From the NCBI GenBank assembly GCA_965228445.1, contig OZ245813.1:2356001-2420000 (forward strand): 64,000 nucleotides of DNA, written 5' to 3'. Source of the stretch: Thalassobaculum sp965228445. GTDB taxonomy: Bacteria > Pseudomonadota > Alphaproteobacteria > Thalassobaculales > Thalassobaculaceae. Shown in pieces: positions 32,256-41,027 of this stretch (within the stretch, counting starts at the first letter, position 1; each line of letters begins with the position of its first letter). A program made the translations under genes and the position numbers. The notes beneath the pieces were generated by a model. The model did no database searches and was not told the origin of the DNA. It worked only from the letters and a program-made list of their open reading frames with translations.

Positions 32256-33284
32256 GTGAAACCGATCGAATCCGCCGAGGACATTTCCGAGCTCGCCTTC
32301 GGGTTCATGGCGTCGAAGGCTCTGTTCGCGGCCCTGCATGTGGACGTGTTCGGAGCGCTGTCGGACGCCCCGAAATCGATCAAGGACCTGGCGGCGGCGA
32401 CGAAGGTGCCCGAGCAGCGCATGCAGACGCTGGTGACGGCCCTGGTCTCGGTCGGCCTGCTTACCCGCAATGACGGCAAGATCGCCAACGCGCCGGCCAG
32501 CGAGGCCTATCTGGTGCGCGACAACACCAACTATTTCGGCGATTACCTGCGCTTCCAGATCGACCGCCAGATGTATCCGTTCATGGAGAACCTGGACAAG
32601 GTGCTGGTCGGCGATACCGACGACATCGAGTATCCGGACTACGCTTCCTGGATGGCCGACCGCCACCATGCCGAGCTGTTCAGCCGCTCGCAGCATTCCG
32701 GTTCGCTCGGCCCGGGCGCGGTGCTGGCCAAGCGCCTGCTGAAGGAAGGCGCGGTCTCCGAGGATGTCGGCTCGATGCTCGATGTCGGCGGCGGCTCCGG
32801 CGCCTTCTCGATCATGTTCTGCAAGCGCTTCCCCAAGCTGCAGGCCACGGTGCTCGACTTCCCCAACGTGATCGAGGTCGGCAAGACCTTCGTCGCCGAG
32901 GAGGACCTGTCCGACCGCATCGCCTTCGTCGCCGGCGACGGCACCAACGCGAACTGGCCGAACGACCAGGACATCGTGCTGATGAGCTACCTGTTCTCCG
33001 GCGTGCCGGAGGAGGCCATCGACAAGCTCTGCTCGGACGCCTTCCGGGTGCTGAAGCCGGGCGGCCTGATCGCGATCCACGACTTCATGGTGACCGACGA
33101 CCGCAAGGGTCCGGCGCTGGCGGCGCTGTGGCAGCTCCAGCACATGGTCTACACGCCGGACGGCGTCGGCATGACCCCGGGCTTCGTGGAGAAGCATCTG
33201 AAGAAGGCCGGTTTCGAGATCGAAATCGACGACGACCTCATCCCCGGCATGACCCGCGTGATGACCGCCCGCAAGCCGGGCTGA
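32256..33284 (+). CDS. Class I SAM methyltransferase with N-terminal winged-helix dimerisation domain
   Basis: 342 residues of plant/fungal-type O-methyltransferase architecture. Residues ~10-100 form the winged-helix dimerisation domain (KALFAALHVDVFGALSDAPKS, then TKVPEQRMQTLVTALVSVGLL); the SAM site is LDVGGGSGAFS at 175-185, with VLDFPNV as the acidic strand end. The catalytic His of O-methyltransferases (family pattern LHDW) is replaced: the stretch reads SYLFSGVPEE with Ser248. It may therefore act on a different acceptor or use another base. ATG 32256 follows GAGAGGTAACACCCCGTG at some distance, so the ribosome site is weak. Neighbour on the left is divergent. Confidence 0.83.
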   Translation: MKPIESAEDISELAFGFMASKALFAALHVDVFGALSDAPKSIKDLAAATKVPEQRMQTLVTALVSVGLLTRNDGKIANAPASEAYLVRDNTNYFGDYLRFQIDRQMYPFMENLDKVLVGDTDDIEYPDYASWMADRHHAELFSRSQHSGSLGPGAVLAKRLLKEGAVSEDVGSMLDVGGGSGAFSIMFCKRFPKLQATVLDFPNVIEVGKTFVAEEDLSDRIAFVAGDGTNANWPNDQDIVLMSYLFSGVPEEAIDKLCSDAFRVLKPGGLIAIHDFMVTDDRKGPALAALWQLQHMVYTPDGVGMTPGFVEKHLKKAGFEIEIDDDLIPGMTRVMTARKPG

Positions 33285-33344
33285 CCCTTCGACACGCCCC
33301 CGTCCCGGATCAAGTCCGGGACGGGGGCTGCTCAGGGCGAGGTC
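33285..33344 (+). repeat. Paired hairpin repeat B5
   Basis: CCCTTCGACACG, inner stem CCCCCGTCCCGGAT with ATCAAGTCCGGGACGGGGG, then TGCTCAGGGCGAGGTC. It directly abuts the methyltransferase stop codon and faces B6 twenty bases away. Confidence 0.85.
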
Positions 33345-33364
33345 GGTAGTTCATGAATAGAAAA

Positions 33365-33404
33365 GGACCTCGCCTTGAGCAGCTCCGCAGGAGCGTGCCG
33401 GAGG
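33365..33404 (-). repeat. Paired hairpin repeat B6
   Basis: GACCTCGCCTTGAGCAG, short stem CTCC-GCA-GGAG, CGTG and a diverged right arm. Inverted partner of B5, in the gap before the convergent pyruvate kinase gene. Confidence 0.75.
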
Positions 33405-33414
33405 GCCGGACGCC

Positions 33415-34842
33415 TCACGGAATTCGTTCGACCCGCAGCACATTGGTGGAGCCCGGCTTGCCCATCGGGACGCCGGCGGTGATCACCACCTTGTCTCCCG
33501 TCCCCGCGAAACCCTCGCTCTTCGCCACTTCGGTGGCGCGCTGGACGATGGCGGAGAACCGCTCCTCCTGGGCGATGGCGACCGCGTGCACGCCCCAGGC
33601 CATGGCCAGGCGGCGCGCCGTCTTCATCGACGAGGTGATGCACAGGATCGGCACCGTCGGCCGCTCGCGCGACGCCCGGATCGTGGTCGAGCCCGAGGTC
33701 GTGTAGGTCACGATGCAGCCGGCGTCGATCGCCTCGGCGACCTCGCGGGCGGCCAGGGTCATGGCGTCGGACACCGTGCGGTCCGGCACCGGCTGATCCA
33801 CATGGGCCGCGGCGAGGTAATAGTCGTCGCTCTCCACCGTGCGGATGATCTGGTTCATCATCGTCACGGCTTCCATCGGATACTTGCCCGCCGCCGTCTC
33901 GGCCGAGAGCATCACCGCATCGGCATTGTCGTAGACGGCCGTCGCCACGTCCGACGCTTCCGCCCGGGTCGGGGACGGCGCGTTGACCATGCTGTCCAGC
34001 ATCTGCGTGGCGACGATCACCGGCTTGCCGAGCGAGCGGCAGAGCCGGACGATGCGTTTCTGGATCGGCGGCACCTTCTCCGGCGGCAGTTCCACGCCCA
34101 GGTCGCCGCGGGCGACCATCACCGCATCGGCGATCTCGACGATCTGGTCGAGCTGCTCGATGGCGGCCGGCTTCTCCAGCTTGACCAGGACCGAGGCCCG
34201 GCCGGCGATCAGCTTGCGCGCCTCGGCCACGTCCTCGGGGCGCTGCACGAAGGACAGGGCGATCCAGTCCGCCCCCATGTCCAGGGCGAAGCGCATGTCG
34301 TCCTGGTCCTTCGGCGTCAGCGCCGAGAGCGGCACAACCACGCCGGGGACGTTCACGCCCTTGCGGTCCGACAGCGGCCCGCCGGTGACCACCTCGGTCT
34401 CCGCCGACTTGCCGTCGCATTTCAGGACCCGCAGCCGGACCTTGCCGTCGTCCAGCAGCAGGTCGGTGCCCTCCTCCAGCGCGGCGAAGATCTCCGGATG
34501 CGGCAGGGTCACCCGCTTGGCGGTTCCGGGCCCGTCCTTGAGCTCCAGGCGAAACTTGTCGCCAGGCTTCAGCTCGATCGGGCCGTCGGGGAAGGTGCCG
34601 ATGCGCAGCTTGGGGCCCTGCAGGTCGGCCATGATGGCGATCGGCCGGCCCGACTCCGCCTCCAGTGCGCGCACCACGTCGCAGCGCTTCTGGTGGTCCT
34701 CGTGGGTGCCGTGGGAGAAGTTAAAGCGGAAGACATCCACCCCTGCCTCGAACAGGTGACGGATCATGTCGGCGTCGGAACTGGCGGGCCCCAGGGTCGC
34801 GACGATCTTGGTGCTTCGAAAGCGTCTCATGGTCAAAGACAT
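33415..34842 (-). CDS. pyk: Pyruvate kinase
   Basis: Last step of glycolysis/Entner-Doudoroff: phosphoenolpyruvate + ADP to pyruvate + ATP. 475 residues. Landmarks: TKIVATLGPASSD at the start, FRFNFSHGTHEDH, IMADLQGPKLRIG, VKLEKPAAIEQLD, the MVARGDLGVELP signature with the catalytic region, QMLDSMVNAPSPTRAEASDVA, and the allosteric C-terminal domain with TTSGSTTIRASRERP. Start may be 34842 (MSLTMRRF) or 34830 (MRRF); neither has a clear ribosome site. It diverges from the EamA exporter gene over ~130 bases, and repeats B5/B6 lie beyond its end. Confidence 0.97.
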   Translation of the reverse strand: MSLTMRRFRSTKIVATLGPASSDADMIRHLFEAGVDVFRFNFSHGTHEDHQKRCDVVRALEAESGRPIAIMADLQGPKLRIGTFPDGPIELKPGDKFRLELKDGPGTAKRVTLPHPEIFAALEEGTDLLLDDGKVRLRVLKCDGKSAETEVVTGGPLSDRKGVNVPGVVVPLSALTPKDQDDMRFALDMGADWIALSFVQRPEDVAEARKLIAGRASVLVKLEKPAAIEQLDQIVEIADAVMVARGDLGVELPPEKVPPIQKRIVRLCRSLGKPVIVATQMLDSMVNAPSPTRAEASDVATAVYDNADAVMLSAETAAGKYPMEAVTMMNQIIRTVESDDYYLAAAHVDQPVPDRTVSDAMTLAAREVAEAIDAGCIVTYTTSGSTTIRASRERPTVPILCITSSMKTARRLAMAWGVHAVAIAQEERFSAIVQRATEVAKSEGFAGTGDKVVITAGVPMGKPGSTNVLRVERIP

Positions 34843-34972
34843 CGCATGGATTGATGACAAACGTAAGCATAACGACGACGCCCGGCCGGGCCAAAGGACT
34901 ATCAACACGGGTCTTTCCAGTCCGTTGCCCATCCAATAGTCTGCTAGGCAACCAATAAGCCGGAGGAAGCCC

Positions 34973-35992
34973 ATGAGCCCGAACGACGGCGCGGCAGGGG
35001 GCGGCGGAACGAACGAGAAGACGGACAGCCGGCCGGCGCGATCTCTGGCGCTGCTCGCCTATCTCGCCGCCTTCGCCGGGGTATGCGGCCACGCCTCGAG
35101 CGAGTTCGTCGTCAAGCTGACCCAGCTGCAGGGCGCGGAGGTCACCGTATGGCGCTTCACGCTCGGCGGCGCCGCACTGGTGCTCGTCTCCCTCGCCCGG
35201 CCGCAGACCCGCGACCTGGTGACGCCGCTGCGCGAGAACTTCCTGGCGGTCGCCGGCCTGTCGATCTTCGGCATGGCGTTCGCCCAGTTCCTGTTCCACT
35301 GGGCACTCGACTACGCCAGCGTGGTGCAGGTGGCGACCATGGTAACGACCATGCCGATCTTCGTGGTGTTCGTGCTGCGGATCGTCGACGGCACCAAGAT
35401 CACCGCGCCGAAGCTGGTGAGCGGCATCGGCGCCTTCCTCGGTTGTCTGTTCCTGCTGACCGACGGGGTGCTCGACCGGCTGGACGGCGGCGAGAGTTCC
35501 CTGCCGGGCATTCTGCTGGCCGTGGGCTGCGCCATCGTCGGCGCGATCTATCTCGTGCTCGTGCGCCCGCTGATCAAGCAGTACGGCGCCATCCGGATGA
35601 CCACCTACACCTTCGCGCTGGGCGCGGTCGCCATGTGGTTCGTCGCCGGCTTCCTGTGGGGGATCTGGGTCGATCCGACGACCCTGTTCGACCGGCCGGC
35701 CGATCAGGCGGCCGCGCTGATCACCCTCGGCGTGTGGAACACCTGCATCGGCTTCATCCTGTGGCTCTGGGGGCTCGGCAACGTCCCGGACCCGGCGCGG
35801 GGCAACTATCTGTTCTTCCTGAAGCCGGTGATCGCCGCCTTCCTGGCCGCCTTCATCCTGGGCGACATCATCACCATCCCGCAGCTTCTGGCCATTCTGG
35901 CGATCACCGGGTTCGTGCTGGGCGAAATGTTTTACGACGACATCCGCGCCGCCCTCGGCCTGCGCAGACCGGAGAAGGCGGCGGACCGCTGA
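34973..35992 (+). CDS. EamA family (DMT) transporter
   Basis: Membrane exporter of the drug/metabolite transporter superfamily, 339 residues, with a hydrophilic N-terminus of ~22 residues then about ten transmembrane helices in two EamA repeats: the first repeat around residues 25-165 (VTVWRFTLGGAALVLVSLA, IFGMAFAQFLFHWALDYAS), the second around 170-320 (GAVAMWFVAGFLWGIWV, FFLKPVIAAFLAAFILGD). ATG 34973 has GGAGGAAGCCC upstream. Substrate unknown; such proteins often export amino acids or metabolites. The next gene (thiolase) starts 100 bases after. Confidence 0.88.
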   Translation: MSPNDGAAGGGGTNEKTDSRPARSLALLAYLAAFAGVCGHASSEFVVKLTQLQGAEVTVWRFTLGGAALVLVSLARPQTRDLVTPLRENFLAVAGLSIFGMAFAQFLFHWALDYASVVQVATMVTTMPIFVVFVLRIVDGTKITAPKLVSGIGAFLGCLFLLTDGVLDRLDGGESSLPGILLAVGCAIVGAIYLVLVRPLIKQYGAIRMTTYTFALGAVAMWFVAGFLWGIWVDPTTLFDRPADQAAALITLGVWNTCIGFILWLWGLGNVPDPARGNYLFFLKPVIAAFLAAFILGDIITIPQLLAILAITGFVLGEMFYDDIRAALGLRRPEKAADR

Positions 35993-36092
35993 CCCGTCGC
36001 GGCCACGGGCTCCGGAGGGCGGCAGCTTCCCCGTCTTGTCCTTCCCCCGCCGCCGCGCCACTGTGCGCGGCATATGGCTCACGGAGGATCAG

Positions 36093-37280
36093 ATGCCCGC
36101 ACAAGAGATCGTCATCGCCGGCGGCAAGCGCACGCCGTTCGGCGACTTCGGCAAGTCGCTGAAGGACATTCCGCTGTCGACCCTGGCGACCCACGCGGCC
36201 AGGGCCTGCGTCGAGGCGGCCGGCCTCAGCCCTGAGAAGATCGACCACGCGGTCTGGGGCAACGTGCTGCCGGTCGATCCGGACGGGTACTATGTCGGCC
36301 GCGTCGCCGCGCTGAACATCGGCATGCCGGACAGCAGCTGCGCCCTCGGCGTGAACCGCGCCTGCGGCTCGGGCACCCAGGCGATCCTGACCGCCGCCCA
36401 GCAGATCATGTCGGGACACTCCTCCATCGCCATCGCCGGCGGCGGCGAGAACTTCTCGCGCGGCTCCTACGCCCAGACGGGCATGCGCTGGGGCGTGACC
36501 CGCGGTCAGCAGACCCTGGAGGACACGGTCGAGTGGGCCTATTCAGACCCCTTCGGCCATGGCCTCATGGGTGCCACCGCGGAGAACCTGGCCGAGGACT
36601 TCCAGTATCGGCGCGAGGACATGGACGCCTGGGGCGTGATGTCCCAGCAGCGCGCGGGAGCTGCGATCGAGAGCGGCTTCCTGGCCAAGCAGATCGCCCC
36701 GATCGAGGTGCCGGAAGGCCGCAAGGGAACGCGGCTGATGGAGATGGACGAGTTCCCGCGCCCCTCGGTCACCGTCGACAAGCTCGGCACCCTGAAGCCG
36801 GTCTTCCGCAAGGGTGGCCAGGTGACGCCGGGCAATTCCTCGGGCGTGACCGACGGGGCCGCCTGGGTGGTGGTCGGCGACCGCGCCAGGCTCGAGGCCG
36901 AAGGGGTTGCGCCGCGCGCCCGGCTGGTCGACTGGGCCATCGTCGGCGTGCCGCCGCGCATCATGGGCTGCGGCCCGGTGCCGGCGATCCGCGCCCTGTG
37001 GGAGAAGCGCGGCCTCAAGGCCTCGGACATCGACTACTACGAGATCAACGAGGCCTTCGCCGTGGTCAACCTGCATGCGGAGAAGGAACTCGGCGTGCCG
37101 CGCGACGTTACCAACCTGTATGGGGGCGGCATCTCCATCGGACACCCGCCGGGCGCGACCGGCGTGCGCATGGCGCTCGTGGCCATGCAGCATCTGGAGG
37201 ATACCGGCCAGCGGTATGCTATCCTGTCCATGTGCATGGGTGCCGGCCAGGGCATGGCCGTTCTGCTCGAGCGGCTCTGA
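36093..37280 (+). CDS. Thiolase family protein (acetyl-CoA C-acyltransferase)
   Basis: 395-residue thiolase. Nucleophile Cys91 (GVNRACGSGTQ), His351 (SIGHPPGATG) and acid/base Cys381 (SMCMGAGQG) are in canonical places, with NEAFA at ~326. The CMGAGQG end differs from the usual CIGGGQG but keeps the Cys. It could be biosynthetic (acetoacetyl-CoA formation) or degradative; the absence of fatty acid oxidation genes nearby leaves this open. ATG 36093 follows ACGGAGG. A strong GC hairpin (37287-37313) follows the stop. The pca pathway ends at thiolysis of 3-oxoadipyl-CoA, but this gene is 24 kb away and the link is weak. Confidence 0.93.
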   Translation: MPAQEIVIAGGKRTPFGDFGKSLKDIPLSTLATHAARACVEAAGLSPEKIDHAVWGNVLPVDPDGYYVGRVAALNIGMPDSSCALGVNRACGSGTQAILTAAQQIMSGHSSIAIAGGGENFSRGSYAQTGMRWGVTRGQQTLEDTVEWAYSDPFGHGLMGATAENLAEDFQYRREDMDAWGVMSQQRAGAAIESGFLAKQIAPIEVPEGRKGTRLMEMDEFPRPSVTVDKLGTLKPVFRKGGQVTPGNSSGVTDGAAWVVVGDRARLEAEGVAPRARLVDWAIVGVPPRIMGCGPVPAIRALWEKRGLKASDIDYYEINEAFAVVNLHAEKELGVPRDVTNLYGGGISIGHPPGATGVRMALVAMQHLEDTGQRYAILSMCMGAGQGMAVLLERL

Positions 37281-37286
37281 GATGAC

Positions 37287-37313
37287 CGGCTCGGGCGCCC
37301 GGCGCTCGAGCCG
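37287..37313 (+). terminator. GC hairpin after the thiolase gene
   Basis: CGGCTCGGGCGCC and GGCGCTCGAGCCG pair over 13 positions (one G-U) with almost no loop, 6 bases after the stop. There is no T-run, so this is terminator-like at most. Confidence 0.5.
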
Positions 37314-37402
37314 ATCTTCCGGCGGAGGAGGAAGCGATCGCGGGTGATCCGCACCCACAGGAGGCCCGGCAGTCGCGCGTCCCGCACCTGACGCCCGGGC
37401 CG

Positions 37403-37891
37403 ATGGTCCCGTCGGATCTCGGCCTGGACGATATCGGCGAGTTCGGACGGTACTGGCTGTCTCTGGCAGACGCGGACGGGGGCGTGCCGGACCGGGCCGC
37501 GTTCGACCCGACTCAGATCCCGATGCTGCTCGCCAACCTGATCGTGCTGGAGCATCTCGGCGGCGACGAATTCCGCTACCGGCTTCTCGGCACCGGCGTC
37601 GATGCCTTCACCCGCCGTTCCTATGCCGGCATGAAGACCTCGGAACTCGACGGACACGGACCCGGCAACCGGATCCACACCCTGTACATGGAAACCCTGC
37701 GCCGGGGCGGGATGGTCGGCTGCGCCCTGCCCTATGTCGGCCGCAGCAGCATCTGCAAATCGGTGCGCCAGATCGCCGTGCCGTTCCGCACGGCGGAGGG
37801 CGGCGGGCAGGTCATCTCCCTGATCGAATTCGAACTAAAAACCGGGGTGGAAACCCAGCGCATGCCGCAGGCCCGGCGCCGGGTTCTCTGA
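37403..37891 (+). CDS. PAS domain protein (PF07310-like), first copy
   Basis: A 162-residue protein of the alphaproteobacterial PAS-like family often listed as PAS_5. The fold pattern runs: helical WLSLADADGGVPDRAAFDPTQIP, strand FRYRLLGTGVDAF, then a beta-rich second half ending in QVISLIEFELK. There is no effector domain, so it may sense a small ligand or act as an adaptor. A second homologue lies at 44.5-45.1 kb. It starts at ATG 37403; upstream, GTG codons are possible but untested. It is alone between the thiolase and glycerate kinase genes. Confidence 0.75.
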   Translation: MVPSDLGLDDIGEFGRYWLSLADADGGVPDRAAFDPTQIPMLLANLIVLEHLGGDEFRYRLLGTGVDAFTRRSYAGMKTSELDGHGPGNRIHTLYMETLRRGGMVGCALPYVGRSSICKSVRQIAVPFRTAEGGGQVISLIEFELKTGVETQRMPQARRRVL

Positions 37892-37912
37892 CCGTCCAAA
37901 ACACAATCCGCT

Positions 37913-39217
37913 CTACAGAATCAGCACCGCGCGGAAGTCGTTGACGTTGGTCAGCGTCGGGCCGGTTACGATCAGCCGGTCCAGCGCGGCGAAGGCGCCG
38001 TAACCGTCGTTGTTCTCCAGATGGGCGACCAGGTCGATGCCGGCGCTCTCGGCAGCCTCAAGATCTCCCGGCACGAACATCGCACCGGCATTGTCCTCGG
38101 TCCCGTCGATGCCGTCGGTGTCGCAGGCCAGGGCGGAGATCCGCGCCGCCAGTTCCGGCATCCGGCGCTTCACCGTCACCGCGAAGGCGCAGAGGAACTC
38201 GGCGTTGCGCCCACCGCGCCCATCGCCGCGCACGGTCACCGTGGTCTCCCCGCCCGACAGCAGCACGCAGGGCGCCCCCGCCGGCTGACCGTGGCGCGCC
38301 ACCTGGGCGGCGATGCCGGCCATGACCGTCGCCACGTCGCGGGACTCGCCCTCGATCGCATCGCCCAGGATCACCGGCGTCACGCCGGCGGCGCGCGCCA
38401 CTTCGGCGGCCGCCTCCAGGGAGGCCTGCGGCCGGGCGGCCATCACCGTCTCCGCCTTGCCCAGCACCGCATCGCCCGGCTTCGGGGTCTCCAGGGCCGG
38501 ATCGTCCAGGGCCTTGGCGACGCTCGCCGGCGGGGCGATGCCGTATTTCTTCAGCACCGCCTTGGCATCGGCCAGGGTGCTGGTATCCGCCACGGTGGGC
38601 CCCGAGGCGATCACGTCGGGATCGTCGCCCGGCACGTCGGAGATCAGGAACGCATGCAGCGCCGCCGGGGCCGCAGCCGCCGCGAGACGCCCGCCCTTGA
38701 TCGCCGACAGATGCTTTCGCACCGCGTTCATCTCGTGGATCGTCGCCCCGGATTTCAGCAGGTCGCGGTTCACCGCCTGCTTGTCCTCCAGGCTCACGCC
38801 CTCGGCCGGCAGGGTCAGCAGGGCCGAGCCGCCGCCGGAGATCAGCGCGATCACCCGGTCCTCCGCCCCCAGGCCCTCGACCAACTCCAGGATCCGACGG
38901 GCGGCGTCGCGGCCGGCGGCGTCGGGCACCGGGTGCGACGCTTCCACCACTTCAATGCGCTCGGTCGGACAGCCATGGCCGTAGCGGGTGACCACCAGCC
39001 CTTCCAGCGGACAATCCGGCGCCTCGGCCGCGAACAAGCTTTCGACCGAAGCGGCCATGGAGGCGGCGGCCTTACCGGCGCCGATCACAACGGTGCGGCC
39101 CGTGTGCTTGGCGCGGGCGAGCGGCAGCAGGTGCGGCGGCAGGCACTGGGCCGGGTCGGCGGCGGCGATCGCCGCGTCCATCATCCGGCGCAGCAGGTCT
39201 TGCAGATCGATGCTCAT
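37913..39217 (-). CDS. Glycerate 2-kinase (GckA/TtuD type)
   Basis: Phosphorylates D-glycerate at C2 with ATP; 434 residues, MOFRL family. Landmarks: VVIGAGKAAASMA near residue 45, LISGGGSALLTLP at ~125, INDSV-type region replaced by LISDVPGDDPDVIASGPT at ~190, and VLLSGGETTVTVRGDGRGGRNAEF at ~310, the MOFRL signature. The start is ATG 39217, overlapping the stop of the RraA-like gene (TGATG), so the pair is translationally coupled. It fits the serine/hydroxypyruvate/glycerate route together with the serine-glyoxylate aminotransferase. Confidence 0.93.
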   Translation of the reverse strand: MSIDLQDLLRRMMDAAIAAADPAQCLPPHLLPLARAKHTGRTVVIGAGKAAASMAASVESLFAAEAPDCPLEGLVVTRYGHGCPTERIEVVEASHPVPDAAGRDAARRILELVEGLGAEDRVIALISGGGSALLTLPAEGVSLEDKQAVNRDLLKSGATIHEMNAVRKHLSAIKGGRLAAAAAPAALHAFLISDVPGDDPDVIASGPTVADTSTLADAKAVLKKYGIAPPASVAKALDDPALETPKPGDAVLGKAETVMAARPQASLEAAAEVARAAGVTPVILGDAIEGESRDVATVMAGIAAQVARHGQPAGAPCVLLSGGETTVTVRGDGRGGRNAEFLCAFAVTVKRRMPELAARISALACDTDGIDGTEDNAGAMFVPGDLEAAESAGIDLVAHLENNDGYGAFAALDRLIVTGPTLTNVNDFRAVLIL

Positions 39218-39942
39218 CACTGGCCGCCGGACGCCTTCCAGGCCTCGTACTCTGCCTTGGTCTCGGCGTTCGGCGGATAGAGCCCGATGGTCGCCCGACC
39301 CTCCTCCACCCGGGCCTGAACCCAGCCCTCGAACCGGTCCTGCTCGACGCTGTCCTCGGCCACCTCGGCGGCAAGCGCCACGGGCACGACCACGGCCCCG
39401 TCCCCGTCGCAGACGATCACGTCACCCGGGAACACCGTGACATTGCCGCAGGCCACGGGGATCTCGACGTCGCCGCCGGACAGCTCGGTGATGCTGGCCG
39501 GCGGGGCCGCCCCCAGGCACCAGACGTCGAAGCCGGTCGCCGACACCCCGGCCCCGTCGCGCACCGAGCCGTCGACCACCATGCCGGCGACGCCGCGCTT
39601 GGCGAGCCGGGCGGTCAGAATGTCGCCGATCGTGCCGGTGGTGGCGATGCCACGCGCCTCGACCACCAGGATCGCGCCGGCCGGGCACGCCTCGATCGCC
39701 ACACGCGGGCCGTAGCCCGGCGCCCCCAGCACGGAGGGCTGGGAGAGATCCTCGCGCAGCGGCAGGAAGCGCAGGGTATAGGCCGGACCGACCACGCAGC
39801 CCTGGTCCGGACGCAGCGGCTTCACGCCGTGGATGGAGACATGGCGCAGGCCGCGCTTGAGAAGCTGCATGGACACGGTAGCCGTACCCACGGCACGCAG
39901 CTTGTCCAGCGTGTCCTGTGACGGGGCGGGGGTGGAGGTCAT
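39217..39942 (-). CDS. RraA-like protein (aldolase/decarboxylase family), second copy
   Basis: 241 residues of the RraA/HMG-aldolase superfamily, with GDILTARLAKRGVAGMVVDGS and the DGSVRDGAGV Arg-Asp metal-site loop at about residues 122-131. It carries an extra ~25-residue C-terminal tail (ATIGLYPPNAETKAEYEAW) typical of one sub-branch. Coupled to glycerate 2-kinase by a TGATG overlap, it probably feeds or drains a 2-oxo or hydroxy acid in the same pathway, for example one producing tartronate-type or glycerate intermediates; this is inference. Start ATG 39942 lacks a clear ribosome site. Confidence 0.83.
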   Translation of the reverse strand: MTSTPAPSQDTLDKLRAVGTATVSMQLLKRGLRHVSIHGVKPLRPDQGCVVGPAYTLRFLPLREDLSQPSVLGAPGYGPRVAIEACPAGAILVVEARGIATTGTIGDILTARLAKRGVAGMVVDGSVRDGAGVSATGFDVWCLGAAPPASITELSGGDVEIPVACGNVTVFPGDVIVCDGDGAVVVPVALAAEVAEDSVEQDRFEGWVQARVEEGRATIGLYPPNAETKAEYEAWKASGGQ

Positions 39943-40005
39943 CGGAGGATCCGCACTGAGAAAGGGGCACACAGTCTGCCGCGCCCGCCCAGCCGCCGCA
40001 ATCGG

Positions 40006-40338
40006 TCAGCCGGCCTCTTTTCCCCTGGCCTCTTTTCCGCCGGCCGCGATCAGGCCCCGAATCCGCTCCGCCGGATAGGCCGCTTCCAGTTCCGCCGCCT
40101 TCGCCGTCGCGGTCGACTGCATGTCGTCATCGGAGACCTCCACCGGCTCCGAGCGGCCCCATTCCTGCAGATAGGCGTCGGCGTCGCCCGCACCGCCCCG
40201 CATCGCCGCGGCGTCGATGGCTTCGGCAAACCGCTTGGGCAGCTCGACCTTCGCACTCTCGCGGCGGCGCCCCCGGCCCTTCTCGACGATGACCTGGGCC
40301 GGGATGTCGCGCCAGGAGACGATGACCAGTTGCGCCAT
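40006..40338 (-). CDS. 'Virulence factor' family protein (PF13769-like)
   Basis: A 110-residue protein of the conserved family labelled 'virulence factor' in Pfam. It starts MAQLVIVSWRDIPAQVIVEKG, then KVELPKRFAEAIDAAAMRGG, DAYLQEWGRS and an acidic/basic C-terminus. Despite the label, its repeated linkage is to corrinoid methyl-transfer genes; here it follows DUF1638 by 7 bases and a corrinoid protein gene beyond. It may be a small partner or chaperone of that system. The start ATG 40338 is after the DUF1638 stop at 40346, and the gene is the last of the operon. Confidence 0.82.
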   Translation of the reverse strand: MAQLVIVSWRDIPAQVIVEKGRGRRRESAKVELPKRFAEAIDAAAMRGGAGDADAYLQEWGRSEPVEVSDDDMQSTATAKAAELEAAYPAERIRGLIAAGGKEARGKEAG

Positions 40339-40345
40339 GGCGGCC

Positions 40346-41017
40346 CTACTCGGCAGCCAGCGCAGGAGCCGCCGCCGCGGCGACGAAATCGCCGATCTCG
40401 CCATAGCCCACATGCCGGTACTCGAAGGCCAGCCCGAGCCGCTCGGCCGCCTTGGCCGCCTTGTCCCGCAGCCGGGAGTCGGCAGTCTGGGCGAGATAGA
40501 CCAGGGTGGTGTAGTGCCCGAAATAGTCGGGTAGGAGCTGAGGGTAGCGGTCGAGGCCCAGCCCCTTGATGATCAGCCGGTCGAAATGCCGGACCAGATA
40601 GTCGGTCAGGTAGAACTGCCCCGGGTCGTGGTCGGCCATCTCGGTGAAGGCGGCGGTGCCGGCGAACATCTGGTAGCAGTGCGGGCCGGGGATCCGTTCC
40701 ACCCCTTCCGCCTCCAGCATCCGGTCGAGCTCGCCGCCGGTGCCGCAATCGCCGTAGAGCACATAGACCCGATCGTACCTGCCCCCCGCCGCGCGGATCT
40801 TGCGCAGCACCGCCGGCGCGATCTTCTGCGGGGTGTTGTGCCAGTGGGCCGGCAGGCAGGTGATGGTCAGCTCCGCCCAGCCGGTCATCCGTTTCAGATC
40901 GACCAGCTCGCGCGCCAGGGCCCCGCAGGCGATGAACAGCGCCCGAGGGCGCGCCGGCCGCTGCTCCTCGGGCCAGAGCGCGGCGGTCGGTTCCGGTGTG
41001 ACGCCCTCCATGGCCAT
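40346..41017 (-). CDS. DUF1638 domain protein
   Basis: 223 residues. The DUF1638 core is visible: RALFIACGALARELVDLK near residue 25, then LPAHWHNTPQKIAPAV, YDRVYVLYGDCGTGG and PGPHCYQMFAG. The conserved Cys in LYGDCG and the His-Cys in GPHCYQ, with HWHN, suggest a metal site. The function is unknown; family members sit in corrinoid-dependent methyltransferase clusters, as here, where it is flanked by the corrinoid protein (10 bases upstream) and the 'virulence factor' gene. ATG 41017 has GGAGGTG before it. Confidence 0.88.
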   Translation of the reverse strand: MAMEGVTPEPTAALWPEEQRPARPRALFIACGALARELVDLKRMTGWAELTITCLPAHWHNTPQKIAPAVLRKIRAAGGRYDRVYVLYGDCGTGGELDRMLEAEGVERIPGPHCYQMFAGTAAFTEMADHDPGQFYLTDYLVRHFDRLIIKGLGLDRYPQLLPDYFGHYTTLVYLAQTADSRLRDKAAKAAERLGLAFEYRHVGYGEIGDFVAAAAAPALAAE

Positions 41018-41027
41018 GGCACCTCCG

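Noticed and set aside
36093..37280. Thiolase as the pca pathway 3-oxoadipyl-CoA thiolase (pcaF)
   Set aside because: No pca gene nearby (24 kb away), and sequence features are general for thiolases; the specific role is not supported.
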